Shown here piece after piece: positions 8,615 to 17,157 of a stretch of 64,000 nucleotides of DNA (positions are counted from its first letter, which is position 1; each line of letters opens with the position of its first letter). The stretch is taken from contig NZ_JASNWE010000003.1 in NCBI RefSeq assembly GCF_030283145.1, forward strand, positions 62,001 through 126,000, read 5' to 3'. Made by a program: the position numbers and the translations under genes. The stretch comes from Actinomadura xylanilytica (lineage in GTDB: Bacteria > Actinomycetota > Actinomycetes > Streptosporangiales > Streptosporangiaceae). The notes below the pieces were generated by a model. It was not told the origin of the DNA. It was given only the letters and a program-made list of their open reading frames with translations, and made no database searches.

Positions 8615-8977
8615 CTACTTGCCGCGGTAGCGCGCCCCGGCACGAAGGCTCTGCCCGAGACCGCGGAGCAGTTCCTGGAAGCCGTCGCGCAGTTTGCCGT
8701 TGGACGGCGCCACCAGCGGCACCATCCAGCGCGTCGCCCCGGAGGCGATGTTGTACACCTGGTATTGGATCAGGCTGCCGCCGTCGTGTTCCTTGACGAT
8801 GTGCTCGCCCCGGTACCACCAGTCGCCCTGGAGGGAGACGCGCCGTTCCGCCTCGTTCACCGTCACCTCGCCCATACCGGAGTCCTTGAGGAAGCCGACG
8901 AGGGCCTTCCACACCTCCTTGGGAGGGGCGTCCACGACTCCGGAGGCGGCCCAGGACGGTCGTTTCGAATCGGACAT
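8615..8977 (-). CDS. SRPBCC-fold protein (possible polyketide cyclase)
   Basis: A 120-residue protein. The start ASGVVDAPPKEVWKALVGF and the RRVSLQGDWWYRGEHIV strand pattern are typical of START/SRPBCC-like ligand-binding domains, the fold of polyketide aromatase/cyclases. It is shorter than TcmN-type cyclases (about 150), so it may be a late-ring cyclase or a binding protein. The ATG at 8977 has AAGGAG eight bases upstream. It is transcribed with its neighbours on the minus strand. Enzymatic activity is an inference. Confidence 0.65.
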   Translation of the reverse strand: MSDSKRPSWAASGVVDAPPKEVWKALVGFLKDSGMGEVTVNEAERRVSLQGDWWYRGEHIVKEHDGGSLIQYQVYNIASGATRWMVPLVAPSNGKLRDGFQELLRGLGQSLRAGARYRGK

Positions 8978-9110
8978 CGAAGGATTCTCCTTGGCCTCTG
9001 TCCCATGGGTCCGGAAATCTCGGAGAGAATTCCGCGTCGTTCCCCATGGAACTGGTGACACCGGTTCCGGTCAAGTCGCGGCCGGCATCGGAAAGGCGGA
9101 CCGGGACGCG

Positions 9111-10139
9111 CTAGGGGCGGACCGCCTGGATCAGGTGCCACGGCCGCGGCAGCAGCGTGCTCGGCACGGTGAGGGTCGACTCGAACTTGAACCCGGCCCC
9201 CTCCAGCAGCCCGACGAACTCGCTCTCGGTCCGGACCCGGCCACCGGTGACGGTCTGCAGGCCGAGGCTCATGCTGTCGTACTCCGACGGCTCGTTCCCG
9301 TCCGGGCGCATCCACTCGATCACCACCAGCCGGCTGCCCGACGGGGCGCCGCGGTGGATGGAGTCGAGGATCCGCGCCGAGTCCTCGTCGCCCCAGTCGC
9401 AGAGCACCTGCTTGAGCAGGTAGAGGTCGGCCAGGGGCGGGACGTCCTCGAAGAAGCTGCCGCCGACGAACGACAGCCGGTCCGCCACCGCCGTGCCCGC
9501 GGCCCACTCGCGGCCGCTCTCCACGATGCCGGGCAGGTCGAACACCGTGCCGGTGACGTCCGGCGCCCCCGCCAGCAGCCGCGACAGCAGCACGCCGAGG
9601 CTGCCGCCGACGTCCACGACCGTGGACACGCCGCCGAGGTCGTGGTGCTCGGCGATCGCGGCGCCCGCGTCGCCGGCCAGGTCGGCCATGGCGGCCGCGT
9701 GCCAGGCGCGCTCGCGCGGGTTGTGCCGGTAGTAGTCGTAGAGGTCCTCGCCCTGGTCGTCCGGGACGGTCCTCCCGGTCATGATGGTTTCGTGCAGCCG
9801 GCCGGCCCGGTTCCAGATGCCGGAGGTGAAGTTCATCATCACGATATTGCGCATTCCGGCCTCGTGTGAGCATAGGAGGCGGCCGAGTTCGGTGATTCCG
9901 AACGTGTCGCCGTCATCGGTTTCGAGCAGTTCCAGGACGACGCAGGAACGCAGGTACCGACCGAGCGAGTCGTGGTGCGCGCCGAGTTCGCCGGCGAGTT
10001 CTCCGACCGTTCTGCGGCCCTGGGCGAGCCGGTCGGCCATTTCGAACCGAACGAACGTGGAGATGATCTGCGGCTCCCACGGGCGGAAGACGATCCGGCT
10101 GAGCCGCTGCACCTGTTCGGAGGCGTGATCGAGGGACAT
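9111..10139 (-). CDS. O-methyltransferase-fold protein with altered catalytic motif
   Basis: A 342-residue member of the DnrK/TcmO methyltransferase family: an N-terminal dimerisation/winged-helix region, then VVDVGGSLGVLLSRLL (SAM motif I), FDLPGIVES, and a C-terminal motif. In true enzymes the base is the His of LHDW; here the segment reads KQVLCDWGDEDS, so Cys replaces His (around residue 245). The paralogue at 17144 keeps LHDW. DnrK-like relatives such as RdmB have become hydroxylases, so methyl transfer is not certain. A strong SARP box (10194-10211) precedes it. Confidence 0.85.
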   Translation of the reverse strand: MSLDHASEQVQRLSRIVFRPWEPQIISTFVRFEMADRLAQGRRTVGELAGELGAHHDSLGRYLRSCVVLELLETDDGDTFGITELGRLLCSHEAGMRNIVMMNFTSGIWNRAGRLHETIMTGRTVPDDQGEDLYDYYRHNPRERAWHAAAMADLAGDAGAAIAEHHDLGGVSTVVDVGGSLGVLLSRLLAGAPDVTGTVFDLPGIVESGREWAAGTAVADRLSFVGGSFFEDVPPLADLYLLKQVLCDWGDEDSARILDSIHRGAPSGSRLVVIEWMRPDGNEPSEYDSMSLGLQTVTGGRVRTESEFVGLLEGAGFKFESTLTVPSTLLPRPWHLIQAVRP

Positions 10140-10193
10140 GGAACCACCTTTCGGCTACGTTTCGGAACGGGCCGGGTCGATCGTCCATGCGGC

Positions 10194-10211
10194 CGCTCGA
10201 GCCGTGCTCGA
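10194..10211 (-). promoter_or_regulatory. SARP box (TCGAGCA-N4-TCGAGCG)
   Basis: The best heptamer pair in the window, 11 bp apart on the minus strand, 55 bp upstream of the methyltransferase-like gene. It is followed by GGCCGCATGGACGAT, shared with the 7347 box. Confidence 0.75.
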
Positions 10212-10229
10212 CCGGCCGCGGAGAATTTC

Positions 10230-11153
10230 TCAGCGGACCGTGACGGTCGCGAACATTCCTTCAAAGGCGCTTTTCACCCCGGTCCGTGGATTGCGCACGA
10301 AGGACAGCACGCAGTAGCGCCCCGGGCGCAGGTCGATGCGGAATGCGGCGGTGCGGCCCGGGGAAATGGCGAGCATCCCGCCGACGGTCGCCCCGAACGG
10401 ACTGGGCACGCTGGTGTCGCCATTCTGGACGGCGTCGAAATACCGGGCGACGTCCGCGTCCCCAGTGCCCGGGGCCACGCCGACGATGATGACCTCGTGG
10501 GGCTGCTCCGCCCGGTTGCGCACTAGGACGGACGCCCGCGACGGCCAGGACCGGGGCATGTCGAAGCGCTGCCCGCCGCCGGCGGTCGTCCGCGCCTGGA
10601 TCTCGGTGCCGGTCCTGGGGGGCGGCGTGGACCGCGGCCGTCCGGCGACGTGGAAGCGCTGTAGGTGGGTGCGGCCGGTGCCGCAGCCGTCCGTCGCACC
10701 CTCCAGCGCCGTGTCCGACATGTAGTACGTGCCCGGCTCGAAGGCGGAGGTGACCGACACCGGCGCGTCCGGGGTGACGGAGGCGCCGCCTCGGAAGTCG
10801 ACGTCGCGGTAGATGGCGCGCAGCGCGGGGACCGCCACGGCCGGGTCCGGCGAGTAGCTGTCGGCGAACTCCTGCCGGACCCGGTCCATGGTCGCCGCGC
10901 CGCGCAGCCGCATCACCGCCCACCAGCGCCCCGCCGCGTCGGGCGTGCTCACCCCGAAGGTGATCGGGCCCGCCGGGCGCGGGTCCGGGCCCGGGGCGCA
11001 GAACCCGTCACCGGTCACCTCGACCGGCACGGCCTGCGGGCGGGACGGGACCGCGGCGGTGCTCGCGCGGGCGGCGGGCGCGCCCGCCTGCGCCGCCAGC
11101 AGCGGGGCGACGAGCGCGGCGGTCAGGACCTTCAGGGTTCTCAAGGCCGGCAT
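10230..11153 (-). CDS. Exported protein of unknown function
   Basis: A 307-residue protein. Residues 1-30 (basic start, LTAALVAPLLAAQAGAPAARA) form a Sec signal peptide. The mature part is beta-rich, with an EFADSYSPDP segment and a C-terminal region (VLVRNRAEQPHEVIIVGVAPG ... GMLAISPGRTAAFRIDL ... GRYCVLSFVRN) reminiscent of cupredoxin-like folds; the final GRYCVLSF holds a lone Cys but I see no full copper ligand set. The ribosome site AGGAG overlaps the TAG stop of the upstream FAD monooxygenase, so it is translated with a biosynthetic enzyme. No function is assigned. Confidence 0.75.
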   Translation of the reverse strand: MPALRTLKVLTAALVAPLLAAQAGAPAARASTAAVPSRPQAVPVEVTGDGFCAPGPDPRPAGPITFGVSTPDAAGRWWAVMRLRGAATMDRVRQEFADSYSPDPAVAVPALRAIYRDVDFRGGASVTPDAPVSVTSAFEPGTYYMSDTALEGATDGCGTGRTHLQRFHVAGRPRSTPPPRTGTEIQARTTAGGGQRFDMPRSWPSRASVLVRNRAEQPHEVIIVGVAPGTGDADVARYFDAVQNGDTSVPSPFGATVGGMLAISPGRTAAFRIDLRPGRYCVLSFVRNPRTGVKSAFEGMFATVTVR

Positions 11154-11161
11154 GCGATCTC

Positions 11162-12682
11162 CTAGGCCGTGGATCGAGTTCGGGGCGGGACGGGGCCGAG
11201 AACGGTGTCGAGGTAGGCGGCCACCTGCGGGCCGTGTTCGAGGCCGCCGCGCAGGCCGATGTGACCGTCGGGCCGGATGAGATGGATGGCGGGGGCGTCC
11301 GGCGCCGCGTTCATCGCCGACGACGCCTCACCGTCGACGTCGACGATGACGTCCACCCGCGAGTCCAGGCCGGTCATGAGCCGGCCGATCCCCCACCGGT
11401 CCGGGCGCGGGCCGGGGAGCACGAGCAGCGTCCAGCGGCCGTCCCACCGGCCCGGGGCCCGCCGGCCCGCGCGGGAGCCGGCCGCCTCGCCGAGCAGGTC
11501 GCGGGTGAGCGGGGAATCCGGGTAGTCGATGGCGAGTTGGGTGCGCTTCGGGCGGTTCACCGCGATCGCGGCGAGCAGGGGGTCGCGGCCGGGCGACTCC
11601 TGGACGCCGAAGTCCAGGGAGCGCTCGGTACGCGCCAGCAGCTCCTCGGCGACGGGACGCCGCTCGGCCTCGTAGCTGTCCAGCAGCGCCTCGGGGGCGC
11701 CCTCCCCGGCCACGGCCGCCAGCTTCCAGCCCAGGTTGAAGGCGTCCTGGACGCCGGTGTTCATGCCCTGCGCGTGCACCGGGGCGAACACCCGCGCCGA
11801 ATCGCCCGCCAGCAGCACCCGCCCGACGCGCATCCGCTCGGCGAACCGGTTCTGCAACCGCACCCGCCAGGCGAAGCTCCCCTCGCTCAGACCGACCTCG
11901 CCGACACCGCAGAGCCGCTCCATGGCCGCGGCGATCTCGGCGGGCCGGGGATCGCCGCGCTCGTCGGGCCCCCCGGCACTTCGCCGGACGACGAACACCC
12001 GATGCCGCCCGTCCGGCAGCGGCACGCAGCCCACGTGCCCGCCGGCGCCGAAGAACAGGTGCGCCTCGTCCGGCGCCAGGCCGAACGGCAGCCGCACCCG
12101 CGCGTCGATCTGAAGCATCTGCAGGCCGGTGAACCGGCGCCACTCCCGCCACGCCACGCCGAGCGAGTCGCGGACGCCGCTGGCCGCCCCCTGCGCGGCC
12201 ACCAGCCAGGCCGCCCGGATGACCGACCGCCGTCCCCCCTCGTGGTGCAGGGTGACGGTGACGCCGTCGTTCTCCTGGGTCACCGCGCCGGCGGACGTGC
12301 CGCGCTGCACCAGCACGCCCAGGTCCGCCAGCCGCCGCTCCAGATACCGCTCGGTGACGTTCTGCCCGACGACCAGCGGGTAGGGACGGGCGCTGCCCGG
12401 CTCGGCCATGTCGACCGTGCCGATCCGCTCGCCGAAGAGGTGGTAGACGCGGTGCGCCATCCGGGCCCCCTCGGCGACGTAGTCGTCCACCGGCAGGCCC
12501 ATGGCGTCGAAGACCTCCAGGGTGCGCTGGTACACGGTGCAACCGCGGGTGCTCTCGCGGGGGGCGGAGCGTTCCTCCACCACCCGGCAGGGCACACCGC
12601 GCCGGGCCAGCTCCACCGCCACGGTGAGGCCCACCGGCCCCGCCCCCACGATCAGTACCTCGGTCTCCATCAGGCCGCTCAT
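11162..12682 (-). CDS. FAD-dependent aromatic polyketide hydroxylase
   Basis: 506 residues with the three-part layout of MhpA/PgaE/RdcE-type hydroxylases: Rossmann motif VLIVGAGPVGLTVAVELARRG, a substrate domain, the GD motif region VLLAGDSARVFAPVHAQGMNTG, and a C-terminal thioredoxin-like domain (about 390-506). The GD motif is unusual: the common GDAAH is GDSAR and the following PPxGGxG is APVHAQG. The start is ATG 12682 or the internal ATG at 12670. It is immediately followed by the exported protein gene. It probably hydroxylates or Baeyer-Villiger oxidises the aromatic skeleton. Confidence 0.9.
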   Translation of the reverse strand: MSGLMETEVLIVGAGPVGLTVAVELARRGVPCRVVEERSAPRESTRGCTVYQRTLEVFDAMGLPVDDYVAEGARMAHRVYHLFGERIGTVDMAEPGSARPYPLVVGQNVTERYLERRLADLGVLVQRGTSAGAVTQENDGVTVTLHHEGGRRSVIRAAWLVAAQGAASGVRDSLGVAWREWRRFTGLQMLQIDARVRLPFGLAPDEAHLFFGAGGHVGCVPLPDGRHRVFVVRRSAGGPDERGDPRPAEIAAAMERLCGVGEVGLSEGSFAWRVRLQNRFAERMRVGRVLLAGDSARVFAPVHAQGMNTGVQDAFNLGWKLAAVAGEGAPEALLDSYEAERRPVAEELLARTERSLDFGVQESPGRDPLLAAIAVNRPKRTQLAIDYPDSPLTRDLLGEAAGSRAGRRAPGRWDGRWTLLVLPGPRPDRWGIGRLMTGLDSRVDVIVDVDGEASSAMNAAPDAPAIHLIRPDGHIGLRGGLEHGPQVAAYLDTVLGPVPPRTRSTA

Positions 12683-12727
12683 GGGACGGATTGTGAAACC
12701 GGCGGGTCGTCGGACGCTCGAATCGGC

Positions 12728-12752
12728 GCGGTGCCACGCCGCGCGGCACCGC
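12728..12752. other. Hairpin in the divergent promoter region
   Basis: GCGGTGCC and GGCACCGC flank a nine-base loop between the divergent FAD monooxygenase (minus) and the BNR protein (plus). It has no T-tract and lies upstream of both genes, so an operator or local structure is more likely than a terminator. Confidence 0.35.
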
Positions 12753-12759
12753 CGCGGAT

Positions 12760-12777
12760 TCGAGTGATCTTCCAGCC
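12760..12777 (+). promoter_or_regulatory. SARP box (TCGAGTG-N4-TCCAGCC)
   Basis: A plus-strand heptamer pair, 11-bp spacing, about 85 bp upstream of the exported BNR protein, which heads the BNR - FAD monooxygenase - glycosyltransferase unit. CTACCGT, eleven bases after the box, is a candidate -10. Confidence 0.6.
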
Positions 12778-12862
12778 GGGCCCCCTACCGTCGGCCTGAC
12801 CTTCCGCCGCCGGACGGCGACGGTCCCGAGCCCTGCCGGGTCACGACGACGCGAGGTCCCCG

Positions 12863-14359
12863 ATGATGCGACACAGATTCCGACCCCTGTCCGCCGCGCT
12901 CCTGGCGGTTCCGCTCCTGGGCGCACCGGCGGTGACGGCCCCGGCATCGGCGTCCGCCCCGGCGCCGCCCGCCCGGGTCTCAGGGGCCAGCCCCTTCGCC
13001 TCGTGCACGGCGGACACGTTCCCCGGCGACACCTACACGGTGGGCGTCGAGGCCGAGCCGACGCTGGCGATCGACCCCGCCGACCCGCGCCGCCGGGTCG
13101 TCGGCTGGCAGCAGGACCGGTGGGCGTACGGCAGCGCACGCGGCATGGTGACGACGGTGACCGCCGACGGCGGCCGGTCGTGGCGTCAGGTGTCACCGCC
13201 CATCACACTCTGCTCGGGCGGCCCGTACGGCCGCATCGCCAACCCCTGGCTGACCTTCGGCCCGGACGGGCGGCTCTACGCGGCCGTGATGGCCGCCGGG
13301 CTCGCCCCGCTGACCACCGGCGTCGCCGTCCTCACCTCCGGCGACGGCGGGCAGAGCTGGAACGCCCCGGTGGAGGTCGACGCCGACCCGATGGCCGGGT
13401 ACTTCCACGACAAGCCGGCGCTCACCGTCGACCCCCGCCACCCGCGCCGGGCATACCTGGTGTGGAACCGCCACAACACCACGGACCAGACGCACGAGCT
13501 GCTGTTCAGCCGCACGTCCGACGGCGGCCGGACGTGGGAGCCCGCCCGCGCGATCCACCGGCCGCCCGCGGGCGACGGGACGATCGGCAACCAGATCGTC
13601 GTGCTGCCGGACGGCACCCTGCTCGACCTGTTCCACGAGGGCCCGTTCGCGCCCGGCGGGGCGTCGGCCGCGACCGCCGCCGCCGGGGACGGGCCCGAAC
13701 TGCTGCGCGTCATGCGCTCCACCGACGGCGGCACGACCTGGTCGGCGCCCTCGACGATCGCGGCGACCGACCTCGGCGTCCCGGTGCTGCCCGGGACGAC
13801 CACGCCGATCGTCGGCGCCTCGCTGGTCCCCGACGTGACCGTGGACGCCAGGGGCCGCGTGTACATGGTGTGGAACGACGCGCGGCTCAGCGGGAGCCGC
13901 AGCGCGGTCGCGCTGACCGCCTCGTCCGACGGCGGGCGGACCTGGGCGCGCCCGCGGCGGGTGAACGGCACGCCCGACTCGCCGCCCGGCGGCACCGGGC
14001 AGGCGTTCACCCCGCAGATCGACGCCGCCCCGGACGGCACCCTCGCCATCACCTACTACGACCTGCGCGACGACACGGCCGCGGCGGGCGCCTCCACCAC
14101 CCACTGGATGGCGACCTGCGGCGGGCCCGGCTGCGTCCGCGGCGAGGGCTTCCGGGAACGGCGGCTGGGCGGGCCGTTCGACCTGGACAAGGCGTTCCGC
14201 TGGTTCGACGGCCCGTTCCTCGGGAGCTACACCGGGCTGGCGCACACGCCGCGCGGGTTCGTGTCGGCGTTCGTGATGAGCGGCGAGCGGGCCGGCGATC
14301 CGCAGGACGTGTACGTCGGCGAGGTCCAGACGTGCTCCGGGAGGTGCCATGTCCGCTGA
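12863..14359 (+). CDS. Exported BNR/Asp-box beta-propeller protein (sialidase fold)
   Basis: 498 residues. A Sec signal peptide (about 1-32, ALLAVPLLGAPAVTAPASASA) precedes a propeller with five Asp-box motifs: TADGGRSW, SGDGGQSW, TSDGGRTW, STDGGTTW and SSDGGRTW. I see no clear sialidase arginine triad, so glycosidase activity is unproven; many such proteins only bind. The stop overlaps the start of the next FAD monooxygenase by 11 bp, so it is firmly part of a tailoring operon. It is transcribed from the SARP box at 12760. Confidence 0.85.
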   Translation: MMRHRFRPLSAALLAVPLLGAPAVTAPASASAPAPPARVSGASPFASCTADTFPGDTYTVGVEAEPTLAIDPADPRRRVVGWQQDRWAYGSARGMVTTVTADGGRSWRQVSPPITLCSGGPYGRIANPWLTFGPDGRLYAAVMAAGLAPLTTGVAVLTSGDGGQSWNAPVEVDADPMAGYFHDKPALTVDPRHPRRAYLVWNRHNTTDQTHELLFSRTSDGGRTWEPARAIHRPPAGDGTIGNQIVVLPDGTLLDLFHEGPFAPGGASAATAAAGDGPELLRVMRSTDGGTTWSAPSTIAATDLGVPVLPGTTTPIVGASLVPDVTVDARGRVYMVWNDARLSGSRSAVALTASSDGGRTWARPRRVNGTPDSPPGGTGQAFTPQIDAAPDGTLAITYYDLRDDTAAAGASTTHWMATCGGPGCVRGEGFRERRLGGPFDLDKAFRWFDGPFLGSYTGLAHTPRGFVSAFVMSGERAGDPQDVYVGEVQTCSGRCHVR

Positions 14360-15923
14360 CGAGACCGTTCCCGTGCTGGTCGTCGGGGGCGGGCTGACGG
14401 GCCTGTCCGCGGCGGTGTTCCTGCGCCGGCTCGGCGTCCCGGTCACCGTGGTCGAGCGGCACCGCGGCATCCTGGTGCATCCCCGGGCCCGCACCGTCAA
14501 CCCGCGCACCCAGGAGCTGTTCCGCCAGGCGGGCCTCGCCGCGGACGTGCTGGACCGGCGCAACGTCAACACCGGCGCGCTGATGATCACGGCGGAGACC
14601 CTCGCCGGCCCGGAGCGCGGCAGGCTGGGCGGCGAGCCCGCGGAGGACCCCGCCGAGTTCAGCCCGTGCCCGTGGGTTCCGGTCGACCAGGACCGGCTGG
14701 AGGCGCTGTTGCGCGAGCGCGCCGCCGGGCTCAGCGCGCGGCTGTGCCTCGGCACGGCGCTGACGTCCTTCGAGCAGGACGCGGGCGGCGTGCGCGCGCT
14801 GGTCGTGGACCAGGACACCGGCGCCGAGCGCACCGTGGCGGCCGAATACCTGATCGCCGCGGACGGCGCCGACAGCCCGGTGCGCGAGCGGCTGGGCATC
14901 CCGGGCGAGGGACCGGGCACGCTCGGCGACACCGTGACGCTGGCGTTCGAGGCGGACCTGTCGCGGCACGTGGGCGACCGCCGCATCGCGGTGTGCCACG
15001 TGGACCGGCCGGTGCCCGGCACGGTGATCGTCCCGCACGACGGCGCCGGCCGGTGGGTGTTCAGCGTCCCGGTCACCCGCGTGGACGTGGCCGAGGCGGC
15101 CGACATGATCCGCAAGGCGGTGGGCGACCCGAACCTGGAGCCGCGCATCGTCCCGCAGCTCCAGGACGGCACGCGGCTTCTGCACTACCGGATCGGCGCC
15201 GTCGTCGCCGAGCGGTTCCGCGACGGGCGGGTGTTCCTGGCCGGCGACGCCGCGCACGCGATGCCGCCGGTGGGGGCGCTCGGCTCCGGCACGGGCATCC
15301 AGGACGCCCACAACCTTGCCTGGAAGCTGGCCGCCGTGCTGAACGGGCACGCCGGTCCCGGGATCCTGGACGGCTACGAAGCCGAGCGCAGGCCGGTGGC
15401 CGCCTTCACCCTGCGCCAGGCCCTGCTCCAGATGCGGGACCGGACCGGACGCGACGTGCTCGGCACGGGCGAGGTCGCCGCCCCCTACTACGCGGCCGTC
15501 TTCGGCTACCGGTACGGCGGCGACGCCGCCGGCCCGGAGGCGTTCCCGCCCGAGCGGCTGACCGGGCAGGTCGGCACCCGTGCCCCGCACGCGTGGATCC
15601 GGCGGGACGGCCGGAGGATCTCCACACTCGACCTCTACCGCGGCCGTCCCGTGCTCGTCGCGGGACCCGAGGGCGGCGTGTGGTCCGCGAGCGCGCGCAC
15701 GGCGGCGGACCGGCTCGGCGTTCCCCTGGACGTCCGCCGGTTCGGCGACGACCTGCACGATCCCGGTGACGTGTGGGGCGAAGGCCACCAGATGCCCCCG
15801 GACGGGGCCGTTCTCGTCCGGCCCGACGGGTTCGTCTCCTGGCGCAGTCCGGGCCGTCCCACCGCGGAAGCGGCGGACCTGGCCGCGGGCGCGCTCGCCG
15901 ACCTCTTCCACGTCGGCTCCTGA
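14349..15923 (+). CDS. FAD-dependent aromatic polyketide hydroxylase
   Basis: 524 residues. N-terminal VLVVGGGLTGLSAAVFLRRLG, the VVERHRGILVHPRARTVNPRT loop, YLIAADGADSPVRERLGI (DG motif), VFLAGDAAHAMPPVGALGSGTG (GD motif) and a C-terminal thioredoxin-like domain place it with RdcE/PgaE-type hydroxylases. All motifs look intact, unlike the GDSAR variant at 11162. The ATG at 14349 lies inside the end of the preceding gene. The next gene is the glycosyltransferase, 61 bp downstream, so hydroxylation and glycosylation are probably co-ordinated. Confidence 0.92.
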   Translation: MSADETVPVLVVGGGLTGLSAAVFLRRLGVPVTVVERHRGILVHPRARTVNPRTQELFRQAGLAADVLDRRNVNTGALMITAETLAGPERGRLGGEPAEDPAEFSPCPWVPVDQDRLEALLRERAAGLSARLCLGTALTSFEQDAGGVRALVVDQDTGAERTVAAEYLIAADGADSPVRERLGIPGEGPGTLGDTVTLAFEADLSRHVGDRRIAVCHVDRPVPGTVIVPHDGAGRWVFSVPVTRVDVAEAADMIRKAVGDPNLEPRIVPQLQDGTRLLHYRIGAVVAERFRDGRVFLAGDAAHAMPPVGALGSGTGIQDAHNLAWKLAAVLNGHAGPGILDGYEAERRPVAAFTLRQALLQMRDRTGRDVLGTGEVAAPYYAAVFGYRYGGDAAGPEAFPPERLTGQVGTRAPHAWIRRDGRRISTLDLYRGRPVLVAGPEGGVWSASARTAADRLGVPLDVRRFGDDLHDPGDVWGEGHQMPPDGAVLVRPDGFVSWRSPGRPTAEAADLAAGALADLFHVGS

Positions 15924-15984
15924 GCCCGCACGTCCACGGCGTGCCACGCCGTGAGGCCCTCCAGCCGAGAGCAAGGAATCCGTC

Positions 15985-17157
15985 ATGCGCGTTCTCTTCA
16001 CCACCTTCCCCGCCCCCTCCCACTTCTTCCCGATGGTCCCGCTGGCCTGGGCGCTACGCGCCGCGGGCCACGAGGTCGCCGTCGCCTCCCAGCCCTCCTA
16101 CCTGAACGCGGTGCGGGGCACCGGGCTGCCGGCGGTGAAGGCGGGCGTCGACGTCGACCTCAGTGCGGTCTGGTACCAGGACGGCGAGACCGACCCGGGC
16201 TGGCGCAGCAGCGAGGAGGCACGGTCCGCCCGCGGTATGCGGATGTTCGCGGCCGTGGCCGAGGCGATGGCCGGCGATGTCATCGGGTTCGCGCGGCGCT
16301 GGCGGCCCGACGTCGTCGTGTACGAGCCGCGCGCCTACGCCGGGCTGGTGGCGGCGGAGGTCCTCGGCCTGCCGCTGGTGCGCCACCTGTGGGGCACCGA
16401 CTACACCTGCGAGCGCTGGGACATCGAGTCGCCCGCGCTGGCCCCTCTGCTGGAACGGCACGGCGTACCGGACGCCGACCATCTGGGCACGGTCACCCTC
16501 GACGTGTGCCCGCCCCGCCTACAGCTGGCCGAGGCGCCCAACCGCACGATGATGCGGTACGTGCCGTTCAACGGCTCGGGCATCGTCCCGGACCTGCCCG
16601 CCGGTCCGCGCGGGAAGCCGCGCGTGTGCGTGACGTGGGGGACGACGTTCGTCAAGCAGACCGGTCACCTGGACCCGGTGCGCTGCGCGGTCGAGGCGCT
16701 CTGCGACCTGGACGTCGACATCCTGGTCGCGATCGGCGCGGGCCACCGGCACCTGATCGGCGAGCTGCCGGCCGGCACGCCGGTGCTGGAGTCGGTGCCG
16801 CTCAACCTGTCGCTGCCCGCCTGCGACGCGATCGTGCACCAGGGCGGCGCCGGCACCACGATCACCGCCGCGGTGCTGGGGGTGCCGCAGCTGGTCGTGC
16901 CCTCGTTCGCCGACGAGCCGGTCAACGCGCGGCAGGTCGCCGCGAGCGGCGCGGGGCGCTCCCTGCCGCTGGCCGAGACCACCGTCGACCGCGTCCGCGC
17001 GGAAGCCGGCGCCCTGCTGGAGGGCACCGGCTACGCGCGGGCGGCGCGGGCGATCGGGGACGAGGTGGCCGGGCTGCCCGCCCCCGCCGCCCTGGTCGAG
17101 GCGATGGAGGCGCTCGGCGACCGGGGGCGGCGGGGTCGGGACCTCAGCCCGCGCTGA
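15985..17157 (+). CDS. GT1-family glycosyltransferase
   Basis: A 390-residue GT-B enzyme. N-terminal MRVLFTTFPAPSHFFPMVPLAWALRAAGHEV is the typical acceptor-domain start, with a His after Ser as in macrolide/anthracycline transferases. The C-terminal donor-site motif HQGGAGTTITAAVLGVPQLV and the DEPVNARQVAASGAG segment match EryCIII/UrdGT2-like enzymes using dTDP-deoxysugars. It is the only glycosyltransferase in the window, so a single sugar chain start is expected. Its last 14 bp overlap tail-to-tail with the methyltransferase on the opposite strand. Confidence 0.93.
   Translation: MRVLFTTFPAPSHFFPMVPLAWALRAAGHEVAVASQPSYLNAVRGTGLPAVKAGVDVDLSAVWYQDGETDPGWRSSEEARSARGMRMFAAVAEAMAGDVIGFARRWRPDVVVYEPRAYAGLVAAEVLGLPLVRHLWGTDYTCERWDIESPALAPLLERHGVPDADHLGTVTLDVCPPRLQLAEAPNRTMMRYVPFNGSGIVPDLPAGPRGKPRVCVTWGTTFVKQTGHLDPVRCAVEALCDLDVDILVAIGAGHRHLIGELPAGTPVLESVPLNLSLPACDAIVHQGGAGTTITAAVLGVPQLVVPSFADEPVNARQVAASGAGRSLPLAETTVDRVRAEAGALLEGTGYARAARAIGDEVAGLPAPAALVEAMEALGDRGRRGRDLSPR

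Noticed and set aside
12863..14359. True sialidase
   Set aside because: Asp boxes are clear but the catalytic arginine triad and Tyr/Glu pair could not be placed; left as BNR-fold exported protein.
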